Shown here piece by piece: positions 27,643-35,194 of a stretch of DNA of 64,000 bases; the stretch's first letter is position 1; every line of letters begins with the position of its first letter. Origin of the DNA: Undibacterium hunanense (GTDB lineage Bacteria; Pseudomonadota; Gammaproteobacteria; Burkholderiales; Burkholderiaceae_D); the NCBI RefSeq assembly GCF_014284335.1, contig NZ_JACOGF010000002.1, positions 186,001 to 250,000 on the forward strand, in the 5' to 3' direction. A program made the translations under genes and the position numbers. The notes beneath the pieces are model-generated. The model was given only the letters and a program-made list of their open reading frames with translations, made no database searches and was not told where the DNA came from.

Positions 27643-27705
27643 GTTACAGCCTTATTTTTTATGGCATTTGCCATAGCACCAAATTGTAAATCCAGTAAGT
27701 AAAAT

Positions 27706-27738
27706 TGCCGCCCCGTGTCAGGGGCGGTCGTTTTTTTT
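27706..27738 (+). terminator. Rho-independent terminator of the M16 pair
   Basis: CCGCCCC pairs with GGGGCGG around a short loop, followed by eight T at 27731-27738. It lies about 65 bases after the stop of the second M16 gene and ends the two-gene unit. Confidence 0.88.
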
Positions 27739-27804
27739 AAAGGCTCATAACATGTCTACATGTTAAGCCTGCAGCATCAAAACCAGAGACCAGGACCGTT
27801 TTCT

Positions 27805-30267
27805 ATGTTTCGTTTCAAACCCTTGTTTTTCTTTGCCACGCTCAGTCTGGTGGCCGCTTCTTCCAGTCAGATATATGCCGGTACTACCAGTGAATCTGGA
27901 TATCAGTTGCCACCGCCAGAGTTGCAGGCCGTGGTGGATGCACCCAGAGGGCCGGTTTTCCGCCTCGGGCCACAGCGCAAGACAGCCCTGTTGCTGACCC
28001 TGCCGGGCCTGCCCAGTATTGTCGATGTGTCTCAGCCAGAATTGAAGCTGGCTGGCCTGCGCATCAATCCACGTACCCGTGCCGCCAGCCATTTCGATTT
28101 TGGCAATGGCATGAGCCTGCTGGATGTTACCACCGGCAAGCTGCGTGAAGTCACTGGCCTGCCGGCCAAGGTCAAGATTGCAGAAACTGCCTGGTCGCCG
28201 GATGAACACTGGCTGGCTTTCAGCATATGGGTAGATAACGGTGTGGAACTGTGGCTGATGGATGTCAGAACGGCGGCAGTGCGTCGCCTGATGGCAGACA
28301 AGCTCAATGCCGTCACAGGGCCGGGGTTTTCCTGGATAGAAGGTTCGGACAAACTGCTGGTCAGGCTCTTGCCTTTGCGCCAGAAAGAGCTGGCAGCAAC
28401 CAGCTTTGTTCCAAGCGGGCCGAATACGCAAGAAAGCAAGGGCGGCAAGGCCAGCCAGAATCGTACTTATCCCGACATGCTGAAGACCCCGCGTGACAGC
28501 GATGTGCTGGACTGGCAATTGCAGACGCAACTTGGTTTTGTCAATGTCAGGGGTGAGCTGCATCGCATAGGCAATGCCATGACGCTGATTAAATCCCTGG
28601 CTTCGCCGGATGGCAAACTGATTCTGACCACCCAATTGCGTCGTCCGTATTCGACCATGTTGCCTATGGATCGCTTTGGCCAGTTGATAGAAATCTGGGA
28701 TAACCAGGGCAAGAAAGTAAAAACAATCGCAGAACGCCCGATGCGTGAGCGCTTGCCAACCGGGATAGATGCTGTGCAGGCAGGGCCACGTGATTTTGGC
28801 TGGCGCCATGACAAACCCGCGACCCTGTATTGGCTGGAAGCGCAAGCCGGCGGCGACCCGGAAGTAAACAGCAAGGTGCATGATGCCCTGTTCCAGCAAG
28901 CTGCACCTTTCGATGGTCAGGCCCAGAAAATCATGGACCTGGCCTGGCGTTTTGGCAGTGTGCAATGGGGTAACGATAACCTGGCACTGGTCACCGAAAA
29001 CTGGGTGAAGACCAAGGACACCCGTACCTGGCGTGTACAGCCGGGCGTAGCAGACAGCAAGCCGGAACTCTTGTTCAGCCGTAAATACGAAGATCAGTAT
29101 GCCAACCCCGGTGCGCCAGTGATGACGCAAAATGCCATGGGTCGCCAGATATTGCGTACCACGCCGGACGGCAAGGCCATCTTCCTGACCGGCACGGGTG
29201 CCAGTCCTGAAGGCGACCGGCCTTTCCTGGATAAATTTGACCTGGCCAGCAAACAGGCGAACCGTCTGTGGCGTTCGCAGGCACCTTACTATGAGGAGGT
29301 GCTGGGTTTGCTGAATGACAAGGGTAGCAGTTTTGTCACCAGCCGTGAAGCGAATGAAGAAAGGCCGAATTTTTACCTGCATGACCTGAGCAGCAATGCC
29401 GCACCGCGCGCGCTGACCCAGTTTCCGCACCCCATGCCACAGTTCAAGGGCGTGAAGCGGCAGCAAATCCGTTACGAACGTGAAGACGGTGTTGACCTGA
29501 CGGCCACCCTTTACCTGCCACCGGGCTATGATCCGAAACGTGACGGCCCGCGCCCCATGATCATGTGGGCGTACCCGCGTGAATTCAAAACGGCAGAGGC
29601 TGCCAGCCAGGTCATTGGTTCACCCTACAAGTTCAACCGCATTTCCTACAATGGCCCACATGCCATGCTGGCGCGCGGCTATACCGTGCTGGATGGCCCA
29701 ACCATGCCCATCATCGGTGAAGGCAAGAAAGAGCCGAATGATACCTATCTGGAACAGTTGAAGATGGATGCTGAGGCAGCGGTTGACGAAGTGGTGCGCC
29801 TGGGTGTGGCAGACCGTAACCGTATTGCCATCGGTGGCCATAGCTATGGTGCTTTCATGACGGCCAACCTGCTGGCGCACACCCGTCTGTTCCGTGCCGG
29901 TATTGCCCGCTCGGGTGCGTATAACCGCAGCCTGACACCGTTTGGTTTCCAGTCTGAAGACCGGAATTACTGGAAGGCCAACAAGGTCTACCAGGACATG
30001 TCGCCATTCAATTTTGCCAACCAGTTCAAAGACCCCATCCTCTTCATTCATGGTGAACAGGATAATAATCCGGGTACTTTCCCCATGCAAAGTGAACGCA
30101 TGTATCAGGCCATACAGGGGCTGGGTGGCGTCACCCGTCTGTCCATGCTGCCGAATGAAAGTCATAGCTACCGCGCCCGTGAATCCATACTCCACATGTT
30201 GTGGGAACAGGATCGCTGGCTGGAAACCTATGTCAAGAATGCCAAGCCGGACAGCAGCAGGGATTAA
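27805..30267 (+). CDS. S9 family peptidase, glutamyl-endopeptidase-like
   Basis: The protein is 820 residues from ATG 27805; an upstream ATG at 27760 adds 15 residues without signal-peptide character. A signal peptide ends near I-Y-A-G. Residues about 40-540 are the beta-propeller, and the C-terminal 280 residues are the alpha/beta-hydrolase with the nucleophile in G-H-S-Y-G, Asp in H-G-E-Q-D-N-N and His in N-E-S-H-S-Y. The stretch W-A-Y-P-R-E-F-K and G-P-T-M-P-I-I-G-E-G-K resembles plant chloroplast glutamyl endopeptidase (S9D), so cleavage after acidic residues is possible but not shown. It lies close behind the M16 pair and likely shares its peptide-degrading job. Confidence 0.87.
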   Translation: MFRFKPLFFFATLSLVAASSSQIYAGTTSESGYQLPPPELQAVVDAPRGPVFRLGPQRKTALLLTLPGLPSIVDVSQPELKLAGLRINPRTRAASHFDFGNGMSLLDVTTGKLREVTGLPAKVKIAETAWSPDEHWLAFSIWVDNGVELWLMDVRTAAVRRLMADKLNAVTGPGFSWIEGSDKLLVRLLPLRQKELAATSFVPSGPNTQESKGGKASQNRTYPDMLKTPRDSDVLDWQLQTQLGFVNVRGELHRIGNAMTLIKSLASPDGKLILTTQLRRPYSTMLPMDRFGQLIEIWDNQGKKVKTIAERPMRERLPTGIDAVQAGPRDFGWRHDKPATLYWLEAQAGGDPEVNSKVHDALFQQAAPFDGQAQKIMDLAWRFGSVQWGNDNLALVTENWVKTKDTRTWRVQPGVADSKPELLFSRKYEDQYANPGAPVMTQNAMGRQILRTTPDGKAIFLTGTGASPEGDRPFLDKFDLASKQANRLWRSQAPYYEEVLGLLNDKGSSFVTSREANEERPNFYLHDLSSNAAPRALTQFPHPMPQFKGVKRQQIRYEREDGVDLTATLYLPPGYDPKRDGPRPMIMWAYPREFKTAEAASQVIGSPYKFNRISYNGPHAMLARGYTVLDGPTMPIIGEGKKEPNDTYLEQLKMDAEAAVDEVVRLGVADRNRIAIGGHSYGAFMTANLLAHTRLFRAGIARSGAYNRSLTPFGFQSEDRNYWKANKVYQDMSPFNFANQFKDPILFIHGEQDNNPGTFPMQSERMYQAIQGLGGVTRLSMLPNESHSYRARESILHMLWEQDRWLETYVKNAKPDSSRD

Positions 30268-30327
30268 TGAGTAAGATTGAGCGGCAACATTGAGCGACAG
30301 TATTGAGCCGCAAACGCCTCAAATGTT

Positions 30328-30364
30328 AAAAAAGGCAGCAGATTCGCAAGATCTGCTGCCTTTT
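30328..30364 (+). terminator. Rho-independent terminator of the S9 peptidase gene
   Basis: AAAAGGCAGCAGAT pairs with ATCTGCTGCCTTTT around a 7-base loop. The stem is 14 bp and perfect, and its T end acts as the tract. It stands 60 bases after the stop codon. Confidence 0.85.
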
Positions 30365-30421
30365 GCACATGAACTTAATGTTTTGCATTAATATGCAGAC
30401 ATACTATCTACACGGTTTCCC

Positions 30422-30853
30422 ATGCTTAAAGCCGTCATTCTCGACGCTAACGCCGTCGCCCGCAATTTACTCGCCTCTGTCCTGGTGAACGGTGGTCATG
30501 AGGTGGTGGGAGACGCCAACCTCAGCCCGGCCAGTCTGGCACGCATCATCAAACTCAAACCCCAGGTCATTTGTGTCGATGTCGGTGAAGCTGATACCGA
30601 GGGCCTGGCACTGCTGGACAAGCTGCGTGCCGATTTACCCAAAACCCTGTTGTTTCTGGTGTCGTCCAAAATTGATGCAGCCACCTTGCAGGCGGCCCAG
30701 CAACGCGGCGTACATGGCTTTATCGTCAAACCTTTCAATTCGGTTGCAGTCCTGACGTCCATACGCAATACCATATTGCGTATTGCTAAACAGCAAAGAC
30801 CTGCCGTAGCTGAGGGAGAGTCCGAAGGCCAGGGTGAAACCGACGGCGGCTGA
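30422..30853 (+). CDS. Single-domain response regulator (CheY-like)
   Basis: The 143-residue protein is a lone receiver domain. The acidic pocket residue Asp8 (V-I-L-D), the phosphorylated Asp53 (I-C-V-D-V), the switch Ser81/82 (F-L-V-S-S-K) and Lys103 (F-I-V-K-P-F) are all in place, so it should be phosphorylatable. After residue 120 there is only a 20-residue polar tail, with no output domain. It precedes the LytS-type kinase gene by 140 bases on the same strand, with three 15-bp tandem repeats between. It may accept phosphate from that kinase or act as a phosphate sink, but a chemotaxis-like role elsewhere is equally possible. Confidence 0.88.
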   Translation: MLKAVILDANAVARNLLASVLVNGGHEVVGDANLSPASLARIIKLKPQVICVDVGEADTEGLALLDKLRADLPKTLLFLVSSKIDAATLQAAQQRGVHGFIVKPFNSVAVLTSIRNTILRIAKQQRPAVAEGESEGQGETDGG

Positions 30854-30897
30854 GTTTATCCTCACTTAGTTTATCCCCACTCAGTTTATCCCCACTA
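30853..30897 (+). repeat. Three tandem copies of a 15-bp repeat
   Basis: AGTTTATCCTCACTT, AGTTTATCCCCACTC and AGTTTATCCCCACTA follow each other without gaps. The first base is the last base of the receiver gene's stop codon. The repeat lies between the receiver and kinase genes. It could be a regulator site or simply a minisatellite. Confidence 0.8.
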
Positions 30898-30993
30898 AAT
30901 CAGGTTTCATCCCTTATCCGTGGGTTTTATCGCATCATTCCTGTTCCAGGTTTCCCGGTTCTAGACTAAGCAAAACTTGATCGGGGAATAGCG

Positions 30994-32352
30994 ATGTCTT
31001 TTTCTAATACCATGTCCAAACAATTGCATACTTCAGAACAACTGCTGCCATCCGAAGTGACGGCACGCAGCGAAACCTGGCTGACCCGTGCCCGCAATTA
31101 TCCGGTGTTTTCCCGCACCTGGTTCCGTTACCGGGCCCAGGCATGGTTAGGTTTTTTTGCCATTATTGATCTGCTGGTCCTGGTGATTGGCTGGCTGGCG
31201 GACGCAAATATGCGCAAGACCCTGGCGGTCTTCATCCCCCTTACCCTGGGCAGTACGGCCCTGCACCTGCTTGGGCCAGCCATGGCGGTCTGGGTCAGGA
31301 GCCGGGGCTATGCGGGTAAAAAGGAAGTCATTGCCCTGTTGTTGGCCTTGTTGCTGGGGGCTGCGTGCAGTTATGGTGTGCTTTCCGGCGTCAACTATGC
31401 AACCCAATACCTGGTGCAGGGCAGTCCAGGTGTGGAATTGGCGGTCATTGGTTCTGTCAGTACCAGACAAAAGAATACAAAGGATGCAACGGGCCGGCTA
31501 ACTACTGTCACTGCGCAGGCGAGTGTTGCCGAAACTGCTGAACGGCCTGCGGACAGCAAGGAAATCGACAGCAAATTGGAACACACACCGACGCTGAAAT
31601 TGATCTTGCAGGGATTTTCCCTGCTGATATCCAGCGGCCTGATCTTTTACACTGGTGGTGCCGTGGATTTCTGGTATTTTTTCCGCCAGAAAAAACGCAT
31701 GCTGGAAGTCATGCGTCAGCAAGAGCTACAACAGGCACAAGATGCACGTCGTGAAGCGGAACTGCGCCTGTCGGTACTGGCGGCACAGGTAGAACCACAT
31801 TTCCTGTTCAATAGCCTGGCCGGGGTGCGCTCTGCCATCCTGACGGAGCCGCAACGTGCCACGGCGATTGTTGATCATCTGGTCGATTACCTGCGTGCAA
31901 CCATACCGCAAATGCGTAATGACGGTAGTTCCGCCCAGGCCAGGCTAAAACAGCAACTGGAAGCTGCCAGTGCCTATCTGGGTTTGATGCACGCGCGCAT
32001 TCCCCGTCTTAGTTACAGTTTTAACAGTGAAGTGAACGATGCTGCTTTGCCGCCGCTGATGCTGATTTCGCTGGTTGAAAACGCAGTCAAACATGGGGTG
32101 GAGCCAAAGATAGGGCCAGTCCATATCGCCGTTCATGCCAGACGCATGGAAAAAGAAGCTACCCCCATGCTGGAACTGACGGTGGAGGATGACGGTGTCG
32201 GTTTTGCCGGCAGCAGTTCCGGATCCGGCATAGGGCTGGCGAATATCCATGAGCGTCTGGCATCCATGTATGGCGAACGCGCCAGCCTGGTATTGAAAGC
32301 CAGGGCAGAAGGTGGCGTTGCAGCGACCATTCTGTTACCTCTGGAAGCCTGA
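30994..32352 (+). CDS. LytS/YehU-type sensor histidine kinase
   Basis: The 452-residue protein has four hydrophobic helices (about 51-68, 78-100, 112-134, 204-228) with an extracytoplasmic loop of about 70 residues between the last two. Then a coiled linker leads to the His_kinase domain with E-P-H-F-L-F-N-S, whose phosphorylated residue is His269. The ATPase part shows S-L-V-E-N-A-V-K-H-G (N box) and E-D-D-G-V-G-F and G-S-G-I-G-L-A-N-I (G boxes). The next gene, 19 bases on, encodes a LytTR regulator, the normal partner of this kinase type. The signal is unknown. Homologues often sense cell-envelope or nutrient state. Confidence 0.92.
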   Translation: MSFSNTMSKQLHTSEQLLPSEVTARSETWLTRARNYPVFSRTWFRYRAQAWLGFFAIIDLLVLVIGWLADANMRKTLAVFIPLTLGSTALHLLGPAMAVWVRSRGYAGKKEVIALLLALLLGAACSYGVLSGVNYATQYLVQGSPGVELAVIGSVSTRQKNTKDATGRLTTVTAQASVAETAERPADSKEIDSKLEHTPTLKLILQGFSLLISSGLIFYTGGAVDFWYFFRQKKRMLEVMRQQELQQAQDARREAELRLSVLAAQVEPHFLFNSLAGVRSAILTEPQRATAIVDHLVDYLRATIPQMRNDGSSAQARLKQQLEAASAYLGLMHARIPRLSYSFNSEVNDAALPPLMLISLVENAVKHGVEPKIGPVHIAVHARRMEKEATPMLELTVEDDGVGFAGSSSGSGIGLANIHERLASMYGERASLVLKARAEGGVAATILLPLEA

Positions 32353-32371
32353 TTAAAAAAGGAAACGATTC

Positions 32372-33127
32372 ATGACTACAGCCATCATCGCCGATGACGA
32401 AGATTTACCCCGCAAGGAATTGCGCCGCATGTTGACCAAAGTATGGCCAGAACTTGAAATACTGGCTGAATGTGAGCACGGTGCCGAAGCCCTGGAAGCC
32501 ATACACCATGAAGCACCGGATATCGCTTTCCTGGATATCCGCATGCCCGGCATGACCGGACTGGATGTAGCGCATGCGGTCAAGGGCCGCTGTCATGCGG
32601 TGTTCACCACGGCCTATGACAGCCATGCCATTGATGCCTTTGCTGCCGGTGCGGTGGATTATCTGCTGAAGCCGATATCCGAAATCCGCTTGCAAGAAGC
32701 CGTAGCGCGCCTGAAAGAACGCATCGCCAGCAAGCAGCCGGTGACCGATGTCAGCCAGTTGATGTCAGAACTGGACAAGCGCCTGCGCAGCAACACCGTT
32801 GAGCGCATACGCTGGATTAGTGCCAGCGTGGGCGACACCATCAAGATGTTCCCGGTAGAAAAAATCCTGTTTTTCAGTTCGGATGAAAAATACACCAGAG
32901 TGGTCTGCGCTGACGATGAAGCACATGTGCGCAAGCCATTGAAGGAATTGATGGACGGCCTGGACCCGGACATTTTCTGGCAAATTCACCGTGGCGTCGT
33001 GGTGCGCGCCGACGCGATTACCCGCGCCCATAGAGATGAACTGGGAAAATACACGGTAGAAATCCGTGGCTCACAAGAAAAGCTCAAGGTTAGTCAGGCG
33101 TACGCCTGGCGCTTTAAACCAATGTAA
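32372..33127 (+). CDS. LytTR-family response regulator
   Basis: The 251-residue protein has a receiver at residues 1-120 with the acidic pair D-D-E (8-10), phosphorylated Asp55 (A-F-L-D-I-R-M-P-G), Thr in V-F-T-T-A-Y and Lys in Y-L-L-K-P-I. The C-terminal 110 residues are a LytTR DNA-binding domain: F-P-V-E-K-I-L-F-F-S-S-D-E-K-Y-T-R-V then F-W-Q-I-H-R-G-V-V-V-R. LytTR domains bind direct repeats as beta-strand readers. The gene is 19 bases after the kinase gene and is its cognate regulator. It ends the operon at the terminator 33213-33249. Confidence 0.92.
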   Translation: MTTAIIADDEDLPRKELRRMLTKVWPELEILAECEHGAEALEAIHHEAPDIAFLDIRMPGMTGLDVAHAVKGRCHAVFTTAYDSHAIDAFAAGAVDYLLKPISEIRLQEAVARLKERIASKQPVTDVSQLMSELDKRLRSNTVERIRWISASVGDTIKMFPVEKILFFSSDEKYTRVVCADDEAHVRKPLKELMDGLDPDIFWQIHRGVVVRADAITRAHRDELGKYTVEIRGSQEKLKVSQAYAWRFKPM

Positions 33128-33212
33128 ATTAGACTGTGAATTTGGTCTTTGGGTTTGCAAAAATCCCACAACCGGCAAGGAATGGCTTGGCTTTTTCGAG
33201 TAAGCAGATTTA

Positions 33213-33249
33213 TGATGGCGCTGGCGTTGAAACCAGCGTCATCATTTTT
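33213..33249 (+). terminator. Rho-independent terminator of the LytS/LytTR operon
   Basis: TGATGGCGCTGG (33213-33224) pairs with CCAGCGTCATCA (33233-33244) with one wobble pair, followed by TTTTT. It lies about 85 bases after the LytTR stop. The rest of the gap to TatD holds no gene. Confidence 0.75.
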
Positions 33250-33372
33250 AATAAAAAGATTTGGATTGATCCAGACAATTTTTCTTCCGCAGCTTCTGCT
33301 TCAGAATATCCTCAGTCATCCATGATTGAGCGAGCCTGTACTAATCCATAATAACAATAACAGGAATCTCAA

Positions 33373-34182
33373 ATGCAACAAAAAAATACACTGATCGATA
33401 TCGGTGCCAACCTCGCACATCATCGTTTTCATGCCGATCTGGATGCCGTCATTGACAGGGCCAGGCAGGCCGGTGTGGAACACATTATTGTCACCGGTAC
33501 CTCGGAACGTGCAAGCCGTGACGCCCATGCGCTGACACAAAATTATGCCGGCTATCTGAGCAGTACCGCCGGTGTGCATCCGCATGAAGCCAAGAACTGG
33601 AATGCCGGTTGCGCCAAAACCATAGAACAACTGGCGGGCAGGCAAGGCGTGGTTGCCATTGGTGAATGTGGGCTTGACTATAACCGCATGTTTTCGACCG
33701 AAGCGCAGCAATTGCTCTGCTTTGAAGCGCAATTACAATTGGCCGTGCGTGTGCAGAAACCCGTGTTCCTGCATGAGCGTGAAGCGCATGATGCGTTCTT
33801 TGCGCTGCTGAAACAATATCGCTCACAACTGAAGGGTGCGGTGGTGCACTGCTTTACCGGTAACACGGCAGAAATCCGTGAATACCTGGATCTGGATTGC
33901 CACATCGGCGTGACCGGCTGGGTCTGCGATGAACGTCGTGGTGATGACTTGCGTCAGGCGCTCAAGTTCTTGCCGAAAGAAAAGCTGATGATAGAAACGG
34001 ACGCCCCATTCCTGTTGCCGCGTAACTTGCCAGTGAAACCGCAAGAGGGACGAAATGAACCCATGTACCTGCCAGTGGTACTGGAAGCCGTAGCCAGCAT
34101 TTTGGGCATATCAGCCACTGCACTTGCCCAGCAGGTGCGCCTGAATACCGGGCAGTTTTTCAATCTGCCCCTGGCGGCTTAA
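33373..34182 (+). CDS. tatD: TatD-family metal-dependent DNase
   Basis: The 269-residue TIM-barrel hydrolase has all TatD landmarks: I-G-A-N-L-A-H-H-R-F, S-T-A-G-V-H-P-H, V-A-I-G-E-C-G-L-D-Y-N-R with the metal Glu, F-L-H-E-R-E-A-H, A-V-V-H-C-F-T-G with the metal His, G-W-V-C-D-E-R-R-G and I-E-T-D-A-P-F-L-L-P-R. The last two are characteristic of TatD itself rather than of YcfH or YjjV. TatD is a magnesium-dependent 3'-5' exonuclease linked to DNA repair and to quality control of Tat substrates. It is not near tatABC here. Length is normal. Confidence 0.92.
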   Translation: MQQKNTLIDIGANLAHHRFHADLDAVIDRARQAGVEHIIVTGTSERASRDAHALTQNYAGYLSSTAGVHPHEAKNWNAGCAKTIEQLAGRQGVVAIGECGLDYNRMFSTEAQQLLCFEAQLQLAVRVQKPVFLHEREAHDAFFALLKQYRSQLKGAVVHCFTGNTAEIREYLDLDCHIGVTGWVCDERRGDDLRQALKFLPKEKLMIETDAPFLLPRNLPVKPQEGRNEPMYLPVVLEAVASILGISATALAQQVRLNTGQFFNLPLAA

Positions 34183-34195
34183 AACGCCGTGGCGC

Positions 34196-34771
34196 TTATG
34201 AGGGTTTGCCTGCGTCTTCTACAATGTCTGTCGTCATGGCTGGTGGGACGGACGGGGTAGTGGTGCGCAAGCTGCGTGACCAGCGCAGCAGGCCGATGGC
34301 ATAGCTAATGTAATAGGCGGCCAGCATGCCAAACAGGAACAGGGTCAGGTGGCTGCCATAAAAATCACTAGGTGGCGCGCTGAAAGATTGTGTCGTGAAA
34401 TACAGCGACCCCATGCGCCAGGCAATGCGGCCCAGCAGCAGGACTGACAGGGCAATGCCCAGGTGTGCATTCGGCGTATAGAATTTGCCAGCCGGGCTGT
34501 GTTCAAATTTGGTCAGGCGGTGACCATAGATGCCCAGGCCGGTACCGACAGCCAGGCCACCCAGCATGATCAGCACGCTGCCTTCATGATTTATGGCACC
34601 GAACATAACCAGAGCGATCAGCAAAGGGAAAATGCATACCGTGATCATTGCACGTATGCCGGAATATCTTTGCCTGCCCACCATGCGCCGGATACGCGAC
34701 ACAATACGCCAGAGAACGAACGCGCCGACGGCAACGCCGATCAGCATGGATGAAGGATTGGCAGTGGTCAT
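34196..34771 (-). CDS. Inner-membrane protein of unknown function
   Basis: The 191-residue protein has five to six hydrophobic helices, the first right at the N-terminus (S-S-M-L-I-G-V-A-V-G-A-F-V-L-W). A positively charged loop R-I-R-R-M-V-G-R-Q-R follows helix 1. The pattern of a short basic loop, then I-F-P-L-L-I-A-L-V-M-F, resembles CcdC/DUF1453-type membrane proteins, but I cannot confirm that. It is convergent with tatD, only 13 bases between stops. Three 15-bp direct repeats sit just upstream of its start and may matter for its control. Confidence 0.65.
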   Translation of the reverse strand: MTTANPSSMLIGVAVGAFVLWRIVSRIRRMVGRQRYSGIRAMITVCIFPLLIALVMFGAINHEGSVLIMLGGLAVGTGLGIYGHRLTKFEHSPAGKFYTPNAHLGIALSVLLLGRIAWRMGSLYFTTQSFSAPPSDFYGSHLTLFLFGMLAAYYISYAIGLLRWSRSLRTTTPSVPPAMTTDIVEDAGKPS

Positions 34772-34797
34772 GGTGGACTTTCTGTCGCGCTTGCAAA

Positions 34798-34842
34798 TAG
34801 AGAGTGAAAGAATAGAGAGTCAAAGAATGGAGAGTGAAAGTT
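34798..34842. repeat. Three tandem copies of a 15-bp repeat upstream of the membrane-protein gene
   Basis: TAGAGAGTGAAAGAA, TAGAGAGTCAAAGAA and TGGAGAGTGAAAGTT are head to tail, 26 bases upstream of the start of the leftward gene. A 15-bp period is about one and a half helical turns. They could be operator sites or a minisatellite. Confidence 0.75.
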
Positions 34843-34868
34843 TAACATGTCGGTAAATTTGCCTGTAC

Positions 34869-35138
34869 TAGGGCGTGTTGACATATCTTTTAGGCAAAGC
34901 ATTTCCCCCATAGCGCGGGCTGGCAAGGCGTGCGGCGCAGTCAGGGCTGGTGCCCCTGACAAGACGCGCAACGCAGTCCAGCACGCGCTATGGGGGAAAC
35001 CCGGAGGGAATGGGTCCGAAACCTCGTCTGGCGTTGTTGTACGTCGCTCACTTGGATTACCAAGCAGCGCTCCGCACGCCTAGCCAGACAAGGTTTCAAA
35101 CCCATTTGCTTACCTAAAAGACATGTCAACACGCCCTA
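34869..35138. repeat. 270-bp T-shaped palindromic element, family B
   Basis: Terminal repeats TAGGGCGTGTTGACAT ... ATGTCAACACGCCCTA extend to about 26 bases with one mismatch. Arm A pairs 34902-34923 with 34978-34999 (one mismatch) and has a tip hairpin GTCAGGG/CCCTGAC (34940-34960). Arm B pairs 35011-35032 with 35085-35106 approximately and has a tip CTTGG-ATTA-CCAAG (35051-35064). Both arms contain the shared core GGCAAGGCG ... GCAACGCAG or a variant. Total length equals family A exactly, although the outer repeats are unrelated. It fills most of the 423-base gap between the lyase and membrane-protein genes, and no gene is inside. Confidence 0.85.
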
Positions 35139-35146
35139 AAATGTAT

Positions 35147-35172
35147 CAGGCCAGCGACATCGCGCTGGCCTG
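35147..35172 (-). terminator. Hairpin after the rhamnogalacturonan-lyase gene
   Basis: CAGGCCAGCG pairs perfectly with CGCTGGCCTG around a 6-base loop, 23 bases past the stop of the leftward lyase gene. Downstream on that strand is ATACATTTTA, a weak T tract, so termination is likely but not certain. Confidence 0.5.
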
Positions 35173-35194
35173 AAAGGACTATGCAATGACAGTT

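Noticed and set aside
27763..29466. Long antisense reading frame (567 codons) opposite the S9 peptidase gene
   Set aside because: The peptidase on the other strand has a signal peptide, catalytic motifs and a good family match. The antisense product has no signal, helix pattern or recognisable motif and is a codon-bias shadow.
33136..33351. 71-codon frame between the LytTR gene and tatD
   Set aside because: It covers the terminator hairpin, has no ribosome site or motif, and starts with a weak codon context.
30853..34842. CRISPR arrays suggested by the three-unit repeats
   Set aside because: The units are 15 bp and directly adjacent, with no spacers and no cas genes.
20884..35138. Integron attC sites as an explanation of the palindromic elements
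   Set aside because: attC sites have GTTRRRY/RYYYAAC ends and lie between gene cassettes next to an integrase. Here ends are TAGAACTC, TAGGGCG or TAGGACTT, and no integrase or cassette row is present.
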